Under the pieces are notes generated by a model. That model searched no databases. It was not told the DNA's origin and was given only the letters and a program-made list of their open reading frames with translations. From positions 1 to 64,000 of the forward strand of contig JABMNH010000018.1 in NCBI GenBank assembly GCA_013205245.1: 64,000 nt of DNA, read 5' to 3'. Positions 29,101-38,316 of the stretch are shown in pieces; position 1 is the stretch's first letter, and each line of letters starts with the position of its first letter. Origin of the DNA: Flavobacteriales bacterium (lineage in GTDB: Bacteria > Bacteroidota > Bacteroidia > Flavobacteriales > Flavobacteriaceae). The position numbers were made by a program, and so were the translations under genes.

Positions 29101-30471
29101 CGTAAAGCGATGGGTAAAAAGATTTTTGCATTGCTAGAAAAGTTGAAGCCGAAATTTATTAAAGGCGGTAAATCTAATGGCCATCCAGAAGAGATACTTG
29201 AAAAAATATGGAAAGATTGGGAAAAATTTGCAGCCTATGCTTTTAACAAATCGCATTCTACCTGTTATGCTTTTATTGCCTATCAAACGGCCTATTTAAA
29301 AGCGCATTACCCAGCCGAATTTATGGCTTCTTGTTTGTCGAATAACATGAGCGATATCAAACAAGTGAGCTTTTTTATGGAAGCATGTAAACGCTCTGGT
29401 TTAGAAGTTTTAGGCCCAGATATTAATGAAAGTTTTGCCAAATTTTCTGTAAATAAATCGGGAGCTATTCGTTTTGGAATGGCGGCCATTAAAGGCGTTG
29501 GTGCTAATGCCGTAAAGGCCATAGTTGCCGAGCGTAAAGAGAATGGCCCTTTTAATTCCATTTTTGATGTGGCCAAACGTATTGATTTAAGAGCCGCTAA
29601 CAAACGTGTTTTTGATGGGTTGATTTTGGCTGGTGGTTTTGATTCTATGGCCGATGCCTATCGTGCTCAATATTTTGCTTTAGACGAAAAAAATCAGACT
29701 TTCATTGAGAAAGCCATTCGCTTTGGCAATAAATATCAAGAAAATAAAAATGCGTCACAAGTGTCCCTTTTTGGTGAATCCTCAGATGTGCAATTTGAAG
29801 AACCAAAATTCCCAGAATGTGAAGAGTGGAATATCATGGAGAAATTAGCCAAAGAAAAAGAAGTGATTGGCATATATATATCGGGTCATCCGCTTGACGA
29901 TTATAAGTTAGAAATCAAAAATTTCTGTAATGCCAATGTGACGCTATTTAATAATCAGCAGGTATTGATAGGCAAAGAATTGACTTTTGCAGGTATCATT
30001 ACCAATGTACAACACAGGGTTTCTAAAAACGGAAAAGGTTGGGCTTCTTTTGTCATAGAAGATTTTACAGATACTTTTGAGTTTAGAATGTTTAGCGAAG
30101 ATTATCTAAAATTCAAGCACTATTTAGTGCCTAATTCATTTTTACATTGCAAAGTTAAAGTTGATAAAGGTTGGAGCGAGGGACAAGTGCTGTTAAAATT
30201 TATAGATATTCAGATGTTACAAGACATTATGACAAAGCTCACAAAAAAAATTACTTTAAATGTAGATTTAAACCAATTGTCTGAAACTTATATTAATGAA
30301 ATTAACACACTTCTTAAAGCACATAAAGGTGATAAAATTGTCAGTTTTGAAGTAACCGATAATGAGGCTAAAATAAAACTGAAGATGCACAGTCGTGATT
30401 TTAAAGTTAAAATGTCTAAGGAATTATTAAACGAGCTCGAAGCACATCAGTTAAATTTTAATTTGAATTAA
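26116..30471 (+). CDS. dnaE: DNA polymerase III alpha subunit with N-terminal DEDDh exonuclease domain
   Basis: N-term FDTETTGLP, GQNLGFDNNIM, HNATADVEAT; then PHP-like, GPGRGSAAGSVVAYCL, LPDIDIDFDDEGR, MNALYRPGPMEYIP. Confidence 0.96.
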   Translation: MYLIFDTETTGLPKKWNAPITDTNNWPRCVQIAWQLHDEKGVCITHRDFLVIPNGYNIPYDAEQIHGISTELAQEHGLPLNEVLAIFSEDLSKTKFIVGQNLGFDNNIMNCEYYRAGIESPLLKLPILDTCTEQTAKLCQLPGGRGGKFKLPTLTELHEYLFGELFAEAHNATADVEATARCFFELIRTDQFTLEQLQTPADYIQNFKSDNQKPISLIGLKHVNLKTSSEELKRQQAASDIDFTITDEVTFKLDTVPFSHLHNYSQFSILQSTSSVSGLIKAAIKNKMKAVAISDLGNMMGVYNFVTEIDNHNKAILKANSELEEGGKPQDTLKPIVGCVFNVCEDHNDRTHKDNGYQALLLAKNKKGYYNLAKMASIAYTEGFYYVPRIDKEIVKQYKNDIIVLSGDIYGEVSSKILNIGEQQAEEALLWWKEQFEDDFYIELIRHNQENEDHVNKVLLNFSEKHAIKSVATNTTYYIDKEDADAQDILLCVKDNEKRDTPKGRGRGYRYGLPNNEFYFKTQDEMKVLFKDVPEAIQNIQEIVDKIAPYTLARKVLLPKFDIPKEFADPKDAEDGGVRGENTYLKHLAYLGAEMRYPNIDEVIKERIDFELSVIEKTGYPGYFLIVHDFIVEARKMGVSVGPGRGSAAGSVVAYCLKITNIDPIKYDLLFERFLNPDRVSLPDIDIDFDDEGRQKVIDYVINKYGANQVAQIITYGTMAAKSAVRDTARALDLPLQDADRIAKMIPGIKLKDIFGDDDKSKAKRGGLKDDEHENVKALIELGKGDDLASETLKKATELEGSVRNTGTHACGLIISPENISNLVPIAKAKDSEMYVTQFDNHVVENAGLLKMDFLGLKTLTLIKGAVKIIKALHGITLEPDDFPLDDEKTFELFQNGDTVGIFQYESLGMQKNLKSLKPTEFADLIAMNALYRPGPMEYIPLFIQRKHGEEAIVYDLPEMEDQLKETYGVTVYQEQVMLLSQKIANFTKGEADVLRKAMGKKIFALLEKLKPKFIKGGKSNGHPEEILEKIWKDWEKFAAYAFNKSHSTCYAFIAYQTAYLKAHYPAEFMASCLSNNMSDIKQVSFFMEACKRSGLEVLGPDINESFAKFSVNKSGAIRFGMAAIKGVGANAVKAIVAERKENGPFNSIFDVAKRIDLRAANKRVFDGLILAGGFDSMADAYRAQYFALDEKNQTFIEKAIRFGNKYQENKNASQVSLFGESSDVQFEEPKFPECEEWNIMEKLAKEKEVIGIYISGHPLDDYKLEIKNFCNANVTLFNNQQVLIGKELTFAGIITNVQHRVSKNGKGWASFVIEDFTDTFEFRMFSEDYLKFKHYLVPNSFLHCKVKVDKGWSEGQVLLKFIDIQMLQDIMTKLTKKITLNVDLNQLSETYINEINTLLKAHKGDKIVSFEVTDNEAKIKLKMHSRDFKVKMSKELLNELEAHQLNFNLN

Positions 30472-30477
30472 GATTTT

Positions 30478-31830
30478 ATGAACATTCATTTTATAGCCAT
30501 TGGCGGAAGTGCCATGCACAATTTGGCCATCGCTTTACAAAGCAAAGGGTATTTCATAACAGGGAGTGATGATGCCATTCACGAACCGTCAAAATCGCGT
30601 TTGGCAACTAAAAATTTATTACCTGAAACTTTTGGCTGGTTTCCAGAAAAAATCACTTCGACTATAGATGCTGTTATTTTGGGGATGCATGCCAAACCAG
30701 ATAATATTGAGCTTTTAAAAGCACAAGAATTGGGGTTGAAAATCTATTCGTATCCAGAATTTTTATACGAACAATCAAAAAATAAAACCCGTGTTGTTAT
30801 TGGCGGAAGTCATGGTAAAACTTCTATTACTGCCATGATTTTACATGTGATGCATTATCTTGATTTGGAAGTAGATTATATGGTGGGGGCACAGTTAGAC
30901 GGATTTGATACGATGGTTCATTTAACCAAAGACAACGAATTCATGGTTTTAGAAGGCGATGAATATTTATCATCACCCATAGATAGACGCCCAAAATTTC
31001 ATTTATACAAACCTAATATTGCCTTATTAAGTGGCATTGCTTGGGATCATATTAATGTGTTTCCAACCTTTGAAAATTATGTAGCACAGTTTAAAATTTT
31101 TGTCGATTCTGTCACTGCCGGGGGCATTATGGTTTACAATAATGAAGACGCTATTGTAAAAGATGTTGTGGAATCGTCAACCAATAGTATAAAGAAATAT
31201 CCGTATCAAACGCCAGAATATAGCATAAAAAATGGTGTGACTTATATCGCTACTGCGGATGGAAAATTACCTTTAGAAATTTTTGGAAAACACAATCTTC
31301 AGAATCTGGCAGGTGCCAAATGGATTTGCCAGCACATAGGCGTGGATGAAGATGATTTTTACGAAGCTATTGTCAGTTTTAAGGGTGCGAGTAAACGTCT
31401 AGAAAAAATAGCAGAGACCAAAACGACTGTCATTTTTAAAGATTTTGCGCATTCGCCTAGCAAGGTTATTGCCACCACAAAAGCAGTTAAAGCCCAATTC
31501 TCAGAACGGACTGTCATCGCTTGTTTAGAGTTACATACCTATAGCAGTTTGAATGCCGACTTTTTAAGTGAATATCAAAAAGCGCTAGATGCAGCCGATG
31601 TGGCTGTGGTCTTTTATTCTCCAGATGCTGTAGCTATAAAACAGTTGAAAACGATTTCTGAATCACAAATAAAGGAAGCTTTTAACAGAGAAGATTTACA
31701 AGTTTTCACTAATCCAAAAGCCTTTAGCGATTATTTATTTTCACTAAATTTAGATAATGCCGCTTTGTTGCTGATGAGCTCTGGTAATTATGGCGGCTTA
31801 GATTTTGAGAAGCTTTGCAGTTCTATTTAA
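30478..31830 (+). CDS. Mur ligase family protein (Mpl-like UDP-N-acetylmuramate:peptide ligase)
   Basis: HFIAIGGSAMHNLAIALQSKGYFITGSDDAI; IGGSHGKTSITAMILHVM. Confidence 0.9.
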   Translation: MNIHFIAIGGSAMHNLAIALQSKGYFITGSDDAIHEPSKSRLATKNLLPETFGWFPEKITSTIDAVILGMHAKPDNIELLKAQELGLKIYSYPEFLYEQSKNKTRVVIGGSHGKTSITAMILHVMHYLDLEVDYMVGAQLDGFDTMVHLTKDNEFMVLEGDEYLSSPIDRRPKFHLYKPNIALLSGIAWDHINVFPTFENYVAQFKIFVDSVTAGGIMVYNNEDAIVKDVVESSTNSIKKYPYQTPEYSIKNGVTYIATADGKLPLEIFGKHNLQNLAGAKWICQHIGVDEDDFYEAIVSFKGASKRLEKIAETKTTVIFKDFAHSPSKVIATTKAVKAQFSERTVIACLELHTYSSLNADFLSEYQKALDAADVAVVFYSPDAVAIKQLKTISESQIKEAFNREDLQVFTNPKAFSDYLFSLNLDNAALLLMSSGNYGGLDFEKLCSSI

Positions 31831-32584
31831 AGCAAACAGGCAAAATTTCCCCTTTTGTCAAACGGTATTTATTGATGATCTCTTCGGATAAGGTTTTTGA
31901 TAAATCAACCTCTTTCACGTCAAATCCAACAGCTCTTAATCGGTCGAAATAATCACGTCCGTAGATGCGCACATGGTCATATTGTCCAAAATGTTTGGTG
32001 CGTTCTTTTGGGTCAGTAATGCTAAAATCTTCGTAAGTTTTTTCGCGATTCAAATCTTGAGGAATCTGAAAAATACCAAATCCGCCCAGTTTTAAAACCC
32101 TGTAAAGTTCTTGCATCGCTTTAGCGTCATCATCAATATGTTCTAAAACATGATTGCAAAACACCACATCAAAACTGGCATCAGCAAAGGGCAAATTACA
32201 AATATCTGCTTTAACATCTACATGAGGCGCATACAAATCGGCTGAGGTGTAATCTAAATTTTTGAGGGCTTTAAAACGTTTTAAAAAACACTGTTCGGGC
32301 GCCATGTGTAAAACTTTTAAAGGCGCTGTAAAAAAGGAGGTTTCATTTTGAAGATACAACCATAACAACCGGTGACGCTCTAAAGACAATGTGCTTGGAG
32401 CTAAAACATTTGGGCGCTGTTCGCCATAGCCATAAGGTAAAAACTTTCTAAAACTTTTACCGTCAATAGGGTCTGTATAGGTGTTGCCACGATACCAAAA
32501 TGCTAGAAATGGGCTTATCCAATAACTTACTTTTATTAAGAAAGGTCTGGGAATAGTATTTAGTATAGTTTTGAAAAGACCCAT
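31823..32584 (-). CDS. Class I SAM-dependent methyltransferase
   Basis: VLHMAPEQ; DVVFCNHVLEHIDDDAKAMQELYRVLKLGGFGIFQIP. Confidence 0.9.
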   Translation of the reverse strand: MGLFKTILNTIPRPFLIKVSYWISPFLAFWYRGNTYTDPIDGKSFRKFLPYGYGEQRPNVLAPSTLSLERHRLLWLYLQNETSFFTAPLKVLHMAPEQCFLKRFKALKNLDYTSADLYAPHVDVKADICNLPFADASFDVVFCNHVLEHIDDDAKAMQELYRVLKLGGFGIFQIPQDLNREKTYEDFSITDPKERTKHFGQYDHVRIYGRDYFDRLRAVGFDVKEVDLSKTLSEEIINKYRLTKGEILPVCFK

Positions 32585-32592
32585 AAATAATT

Positions 32593-33411
32593 TTATACAA
32601 CGAGCGGAATTTGTCTAAATGGTAATTCTTCATCACTTGTAATGCCAAGCGCTTTATAAATATATTGAAAGGTAGAAAGCAATTCTGGTTTGCCATCTAC
32701 AATAGCAACGTCGTGCTCAAAATGTGCCGAAGGTTTTCCATCTGCTGTTAAGATTGTCCAGCCATCTTTTAATTGCTTAATGCGATGTGTGCCCAAATTT
32801 ATCATAGGTTCAATAGCCACGACCAAACCTTCTTTAAATTGTTTGCCTCTGCCACGATTTCCATAATTTGGCATTTCGGGATCCTCGTGCATGACGCTGC
32901 CCAATCCGTGCCCAACCAATTCGCGAACCACACCATAACCTTCTTTTTCTGTATGGTTTTGGATGGCGTAACCAACATCGCCTACACGGTTGCCAGCTTT
33001 AAATGCAGCAATGCCTTTGTAGAGACTTTCTTTGGTAATGCGCAATAATTTTTTTGTAGTTTCATCTACATCGCCTACTTCAAAAGTATAGGCATGATCG
33101 CCATAAAATCCATTTTTTAAAGACCCACAATCTATAGAAATAATATCGCCATCTTCGAGTGGTGTATCATTAGGAATACCGTGAACTATTTGTGCATTTG
33201 GACTCATACATAGGGTGTTCGGAAAGTCGTAAAGACCTAAAAATCCAGGAATAGCACCATGATCACGAATAAATGTTTCGGCTAATTTATCTAAATATAA
33301 AGTGGTAACACCTGGTTTTATCTCGCTGGCAAGCATCCCCAAAGTTTTAGAAACAATAAGTGCACTTTCGCGCATGAGTTCTATTTCTTCGCGTGTTTTT
33401 AAATGAATCAT
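32593..33411 (-). CDS. map: Type I methionyl aminopeptidase
   Basis: MIHLKTREEIELMRESALIVSKTL; DCGSLKNGFYGDHAYTF; GHGLGSVMHEDPEMPN. Confidence 0.96.
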   Translation of the reverse strand: MIHLKTREEIELMRESALIVSKTLGMLASEIKPGVTTLYLDKLAETFIRDHGAIPGFLGLYDFPNTLCMSPNAQIVHGIPNDTPLEDGDIISIDCGSLKNGFYGDHAYTFEVGDVDETTKKLLRITKESLYKGIAAFKAGNRVGDVGYAIQNHTEKEGYGVVRELVGHGLGSVMHEDPEMPNYGNRGRGKQFKEGLVVAIEPMINLGTHRIKQLKDGWTILTADGKPSAHFEHDVAIVDGKPELLSTFQYIYKALGITSDEELPFRQIPLVV

Positions 33412-33550
33412 TGCAGAATTATTTGGAAGCAAAGATAATTTAAATTACAATTTAGCTGGTATTATGTTTTGTAAAAATGTTTAAACAAAACTGATTTTTA
33501 ACAGGATTTATTAAATATAAACGATTTAAATTTGTAGAAAATTAAGAATT

Positions 33551-34813
33551 ATGTATAAAGCCGTCAGCGCAAGCGAAGCTGTTAAAATTATAAAATCTGG
33601 AGATAGGGTCTACATTCAGGCTGCTGCTGCGGCACCGAGTGTCTTAATTAAGGCCATGACCCAGAGATATAACGCGTTAAAAAATGTTGAGGTGTGTCAT
33701 CTACATACAGAGGGCGAAGCGCCTTATGCCAACCCTATATATAAAGACAGTTTTTGTGTCAATTCATTTTTTGTAGGCGGCAATGTAAGACATACTTTAA
33801 AAAGTAGTAATGGCTCATATACCCCAGTTTTTTTAAGCGAATTGCCTTTGTTGTTTAAACGTAATATCATTCCTATTGATGTGGCTTTAATTCAGGTTTC
33901 ACCTCCAGATAAGCACGGTTATTGCTCTTTAGGTGTTTCTATAGAAGCTACTTTAGCAGCTATTTCTAATGCCAAACATGTCATTGCACAGGTCAATAGT
34001 TTTATGCCGCGCACCCATGGCGATGGTATTATTCATATTTCTGAATTGGATACTTTTGTTGAAGAAAATAGCCCTTTAGTAGAATTAAATATACCAGAAT
34101 CCACTGCCGAGGCACAAAAAATTGGCGATTATATTGCCGAATTGATTGATGATAGAAGCACACTTCAATTAGGCATTGGCGTGATTCCAAATGCAGTTTT
34201 AAAGCGTCTAGGAAATCATAAAGACTTGGGTTTACACACCGAAATGCTTTCGGATGGTGTGATTGATTTAATTTTAAATGACGTGATAAATAGCAATTAT
34301 AAAAAAGTAAATCCGGGGCGCGCTTTGGCAACATTTGCTTTGGGCACAAAACGCCTGTATGATTATATTGATGACAATCCGTTTATAGAAATGCGTGCCG
34401 CCGATTATGTAAATGATGTTGCCAATATTAGACAAAATCCCAAAATGGTTTCGATAAACTCGGCTATTGAGGTCGATTTAACCGGTCAGGTTTGTGCAGA
34501 TTCTATCGGAAAAAATATTTACTCTGGTGTTGGAGGTCAAATGGATTTTATACGAGGGGCTTCTTTAAGCGAAGGTGGTAAAGCTATTATTGCCTTGCCT
34601 TCAACCACCAAAAAAGGAGATAGTCGGATTGTTCCTTTTTTAAAGCAAGGCGCTGGTGTGGTAACTACCAGAGCGCATGTTCAATACATTATAACCGAAT
34701 TCGGAGTGGCGAATTTATATGGAAAAACCATTAAGCAACGTGTAAAAGCATTAATCAATATTGCCCATCCAAATCATAGAGAGGCTATAGAAAAGACTTA
34801 TTTTGAAGGATAA
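33551..34813 (+). CDS. Acetyl-CoA hydrolase/transferase family protein
   Basis: LGIGVIPNAVL; HTEMLSDGVIDL; GVGGQMDFIRGASLSEGGKAIIALPST; ITEFGVANLYGKT. Confidence 0.94.
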   Translation: MYKAVSASEAVKIIKSGDRVYIQAAAAAPSVLIKAMTQRYNALKNVEVCHLHTEGEAPYANPIYKDSFCVNSFFVGGNVRHTLKSSNGSYTPVFLSELPLLFKRNIIPIDVALIQVSPPDKHGYCSLGVSIEATLAAISNAKHVIAQVNSFMPRTHGDGIIHISELDTFVEENSPLVELNIPESTAEAQKIGDYIAELIDDRSTLQLGIGVIPNAVLKRLGNHKDLGLHTEMLSDGVIDLILNDVINSNYKKVNPGRALATFALGTKRLYDYIDDNPFIEMRAADYVNDVANIRQNPKMVSINSAIEVDLTGQVCADSIGKNIYSGVGGQMDFIRGASLSEGGKAIIALPSTTKKGDSRIVPFLKQGAGVVTTRAHVQYIITEFGVANLYGKTIKQRVKALINIAHPNHREAIEKTYFEG

Positions 34814-34825
34814 ATAAAAGCCAAT

Positions 34826-36343
34826 TTACACCAAAGGTTTTTGCGTCATGGTTTCGGGTTGAACTATGCCCATCAATTTTAAAATGGTAGGTGCCATATC
34901 TCCTAAAACACCATCTTTTATGTGTTTAAGATCTTTATCTACCATCACTAAAGGCACAGGGAAAGTGGTGTGTGATGTGTTTGGCGTGCCATCTTCGTTC
35001 ATCATTTTTTCACAATTCCCATGGTCGGCAATAACTAAGGTTGTATAATTATTTTCTAGGGCTGTTGTTATGACATCTTTTACGCAAGCGTCAACAGCTT
35101 GACAGGCTTTTATAGCAGCTTCCATAACGCCAGTATGTCCAACCATATCGCCATTGGCGAAATTTAAACAAACAAAATCGACTTCTTGTTTTTTAAGTTC
35201 GGGAATGATGCCATCGCGAATATCAAAAGCACTCATTTCTGGTTTTAAATCGTAAGTAGCCACTTTTGGTGAGGGACATAAAATACGGCTTTCGCCTATA
35301 AAAGGATTCTCGCGACCTCCAGAAAAGAAAAAAGTGACATGTGGATATTTTTCGGTTTCGGCAATGCGGATTTGCTTTTTGCCATTTTTCTCTAAAACTT
35401 CTCCCAAGGTATCCTTTAAATTATCTTTATGATACACAACATGCATGTTTTCAAAAGTGTCATTATAACTGGTCATCGTTACAAAATAGAGTGGCATAGT
35501 TGACATACCAAAGGCTGGATAATCTTTTTGCGTGAGGACTTCGGTCAGTTCTCTTCCGCGGTCAGTTCTGTAGTTAAAGTAAACAACCACATCGCCTTCT
35601 TTTATATTTCCGATAGTCTCGTTGTTATCACCCACTTTAATAATGGGTTTTATAAACTCATCGGTAACGCCATTGGCATAACTATTTTTAATGCTATCAA
35701 TCAAGTTGGATGATTTCTCACCTTCGCCTTTAACCAATCCGTTGTAAGCAATAGCCACACGTTCCCATCTTTTATCGCGATCCATGGCGAAATAGCGTCC
35801 AGTGATACTGGCAATTGTACCTGTTGTTTTTTGTAAATGTTGGTCCAAATCTGATATAAAATCGGCACCCGATTTCGGATCACAATCGCGGCCATCCGTA
35901 AAGGCGTGCACAAAAACATTGGGCACATTATTATCGGCAGCAGCTTGCGTTAAAGCTTTTAAATGATTGATATGTGAATGAATACCGCCATCAGAAACCA
36001 ATCCTAAAAAATGAAGATTTTTATTGTTGGCTTTGGCATAGTCAAAAGCTTTTACAATTTCTTGTTCTTTAGCTAAAGAGCCATCGGCGGCAGCCAAATT
36101 AATTTTAACGAGATTTTGATACACAATGCGTCCTGCGCCTAGATTCATATGTCCAACTTCTGAGTTGCCCATTTGTCCGTCAGGAAGCCCCACGTGCAAA
36201 CCGTCTGTGCGTAAACTGGCATTGGGATATTTTGTGTAAAGCGCGTCTATAAAGGGTGTTTTTGCATGGTCGATGGCAGAGACATCGGGGTTTTGAGCGA
36301 TACCCCAACCATCTAAAATCATTAAAATTACTTTCTTGTTCAT
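34826..36343 (-). CDS. gpmI: 2,3-bisphosphoglycerate-independent phosphoglycerate mutase
   Basis: MNKKVILMILDGWGIA; DGQMGNSEVGHMNLGAGRIVYQNLVKI; HAFTDGRDCDPKSG. Confidence 0.98.
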   Translation of the reverse strand: MNKKVILMILDGWGIAQNPDVSAIDHAKTPFIDALYTKYPNASLRTDGLHVGLPDGQMGNSEVGHMNLGAGRIVYQNLVKINLAAADGSLAKEQEIVKAFDYAKANNKNLHFLGLVSDGGIHSHINHLKALTQAAADNNVPNVFVHAFTDGRDCDPKSGADFISDLDQHLQKTTGTIASITGRYFAMDRDKRWERVAIAYNGLVKGEGEKSSNLIDSIKNSYANGVTDEFIKPIIKVGDNNETIGNIKEGDVVVYFNYRTDRGRELTEVLTQKDYPAFGMSTMPLYFVTMTSYNDTFENMHVVYHKDNLKDTLGEVLEKNGKKQIRIAETEKYPHVTFFFSGGRENPFIGESRILCPSPKVATYDLKPEMSAFDIRDGIIPELKKQEVDFVCLNFANGDMVGHTGVMEAAIKACQAVDACVKDVITTALENNYTTLVIADHGNCEKMMNEDGTPNTSHTTFPVPLVMVDKDLKHIKDGVLGDMAPTILKLMGIVQPETMTQKPLV

Positions 36344-36428
36344 CAGGACTTTTTTATGAAAGACAAATGTACAAACTTAAACAGCAAGATTTTTAGCAGA
36401 AATTTAAAATTAACGAAAAGGATTTCGT

Positions 36429-36858
36429 TTAAAAATCAAAATACCAATTAAAAATATCGGTTCTAAAACCAAAATTTATCCAAGTAGTTGTTGTGGCTTC
36501 AAAATTAGGGGTTGTAATTGTGGGGGTGAATTTTCGATAACTTACACTTGCAAAAAGCTTGAGGTTTGTAGCAGGATTTAATAAATAGCCCGCTTGTAAA
36601 TCGGCTATAAAAATGGATGTTTTATTGTCTTGAGCTAATGTTTGTCCAACATCGCTACCACGTTTATTGTAATCTATATATAAATTCCCTCCATAACTTA
36701 TGGGATCACCTTCTCTGTTTACAAAAAAAGGATATTTATTGTGCCTTCAAAATTGTCTTTTTTTAAAGATTTGGGTAATTCTATTTTGCTTCTTGTGCAG
36801 ATGAATTTATCGCGAAAGCGCAAAACAAGAATAAAATTAAAAGACTTTTTTTAGACAT
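36429..36858 (-). pseudogene. Remnant of an outer membrane protein gene, probably gliding motility remB-like
   Basis: MSKKSLLILFLFCAFAINSSAQEAK* then frame-shifted C-terminal piece FFVNREGDPISYGGNLYIDYNKRGSDVGQTLAQDNKTSIFIADLQAGYLLNPATNLKLFASVSYRKFTPTITTPNFEATTTTWINFGFRTDIFNWYFDF*; no intact ORF in track. Confidence 0.8.
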
Positions 36859-37433
36859 TAGCTTATTTTGATTACTAGAGAATCTTTTAGTTGATATTTG
36901 TCTTTACTTTCGGGACAAATAGCCATATTGTTTTTATCAAAATTTAAACGATGTCCGTACTCGCTTACCCAGCCTATTTGTTTGCCAGGGTTTCCTACCA
37001 CCAAAGCAAAAGGCAAAACTTCTTTTGTGATGACGCTTCCTGCGCCAATTAATGCGTATTCACCAATATTATTACCGCAAATTATGGTGGCATTAGCGCC
37101 AATACTTGCGCCTTTTTTTACAATTGTTTGCTGATATTGGTCGCGACGTAAAACAGCACTTCTAGGGTTTATAACATTGGTAAAAACCATAGAGGGTCCT
37201 AAAAAAACATCATCTTCACAGATGACACCTGTGTAGATTGAAACATTGTTTTGAACCTTTACATTGCGGCCTAATATTACTTTTGGAGATACCACTACAT
37301 TTTGACCAATATTACATTTTTCGCCAATAACACAGTTGCTCATTATGTGGCTAAAGTGCCATATTTTAGAATTTTTACCTATGGTGCAATCGGCATCAAT
37401 AATAGCAGTTTCGTGTGCAAAAAAGTCTTTCAT
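36858..37433 (-). CDS. Hexapeptide-repeat N-acetyltransferase (WbpD/WlbB-like sugar acetyltransferase)
   Basis: FFAHETAIIDADCTIGKNSKIWHFSHIMSNCVIGEKCNIGQNVVVSP...GPSMVFTNVINPR. Confidence 0.9.
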   Translation of the reverse strand: MKDFFAHETAIIDADCTIGKNSKIWHFSHIMSNCVIGEKCNIGQNVVVSPKVILGRNVKVQNNVSIYTGVICEDDVFLGPSMVFTNVINPRSAVLRRDQYQQTIVKKGASIGANATIICGNNIGEYALIGAGSVITKEVLPFALVVGNPGKQIGWVSEYGHRLNFDKNNMAICPESKDKYQLKDSLVIKIS

Positions 37434-37477
37434 GTAGGCAATTTTATAAGGTTACGAAGGTACTAATTTAATACAAA

Positions 37478-37508
37478 AAATCCCATTTCTGTTTTTAGAA
37501 ATGGGATT
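37478..37508 (-). terminator. Intrinsic terminator downstream of tonB
   Basis: AAATCCCATTTCT-GTTTTT-AGAAATGGGATTT. Confidence 0.8.
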
Positions 37509-37533
37509 TATATAAAAGTATAATTTAATATAT

Positions 37534-38256
37534 CTAATCTTGTACGTTAAACACAATTGGTAAGCTGTATTTTACACCAACAGCACGACCTCTTTGTTTA
37601 CCAGGAATCATTCTTGGGATTAAACTTACAACACGTACAGCTTCTTTTTCTAAGCGCGCATGTGGAGCTCTTGCTCTAATGCCAACAACTTTTCCTGTAT
37701 TGTCGATTTTAAACATGACAAAAATTCTCTTTTTGCCAGGTGTTAAACCTAAGTCTGCAGCTAAATCTACATTAAATTTTTTATTCACTAATTTTTTAAT
37801 GCTCTCTGAGAGACATTTTTTCTGTTCAGCTTTCGACATGTTCTCACAGCCTGGATATATAGGCGCATTTTCTATAATAGCAAAAGGCACATCTCCAATT
37901 TCTTCTTCTTCAATAACCTCAACTATTTCTTCCACCTCTACAGCTTCAGTTTCATCAGTTTCAGTAGATTCTAGAACGGTCTCTTCAACTTCGGATTTAT
38001 CTTCTACAACCTGAATTATTTCTGGCGCAGGTGGTGGTGGTGGTGGTGGTTTAACAGGCTCAATACGTTCTGTAATTGGAATGTCTTCTTCAAGTTCATC
38101 GTTCATGTTTAAATCGCCTAAAGATGATAATGAGCGTTCGTAAGTCTTGTATTCAATAGATAAAAGACAAACCAACAGGGCCATAACCAATCCTAATTGC
38201 ATAAAAAACTTGCTGTAGTTTTCTAAGTTTGCTCTTGGATTCTTTTTTAAATTCAT
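37534..38256 (-). CDS. Energy transducer TonB
   Basis: N-terminal TM, PVKPPPPPPPAPEIIQVVEDK linker, C-terminal TonB domain (FVMFKIDNTGKVVGIRARAPHARLEKEAVRVVSLIPRMIPGKQRGRAVGVKYSLPIVF). Confidence 0.95.
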   Translation of the reverse strand: MNLKKNPRANLENYSKFFMQLGLVMALLVCLLSIEYKTYERSLSSLGDLNMNDELEEDIPITERIEPVKPPPPPPPAPEIIQVVEDKSEVEETVLESTETDETEAVEVEEIVEVIEEEEIGDVPFAIIENAPIYPGCENMSKAEQKKCLSESIKKLVNKKFNVDLAADLGLTPGKKRIFVMFKIDNTGKVVGIRARAPHARLEKEAVRVVSLIPRMIPGKQRGRAVGVKYSLPIVFNVQD

Positions 38257-38316
38257 GCGTAAGTAGTTTTATAAGTTCGCTAAAGTAATAATTTAATTAA
38301 AATATTTGCAATTTAT

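Noticed and set aside
32463-32696. 77-aa ORF spanning map 3' end and methyltransferase 5' end
   Set aside because: Same-strand alternate frame across two confident genes
36805-36825. ATCGCGAAAGCGC, resembling an over-represented CTTTCGCGAAAG palindrome in some flavobacteria
   Set aside because: Only a half-site and falls within the signal-peptide codons of the remB-like remnant
38030-38050. GGTGGTGGTGGTGG simple repeat
   Set aside because: Encodes the expected proline-rich linker of TonB
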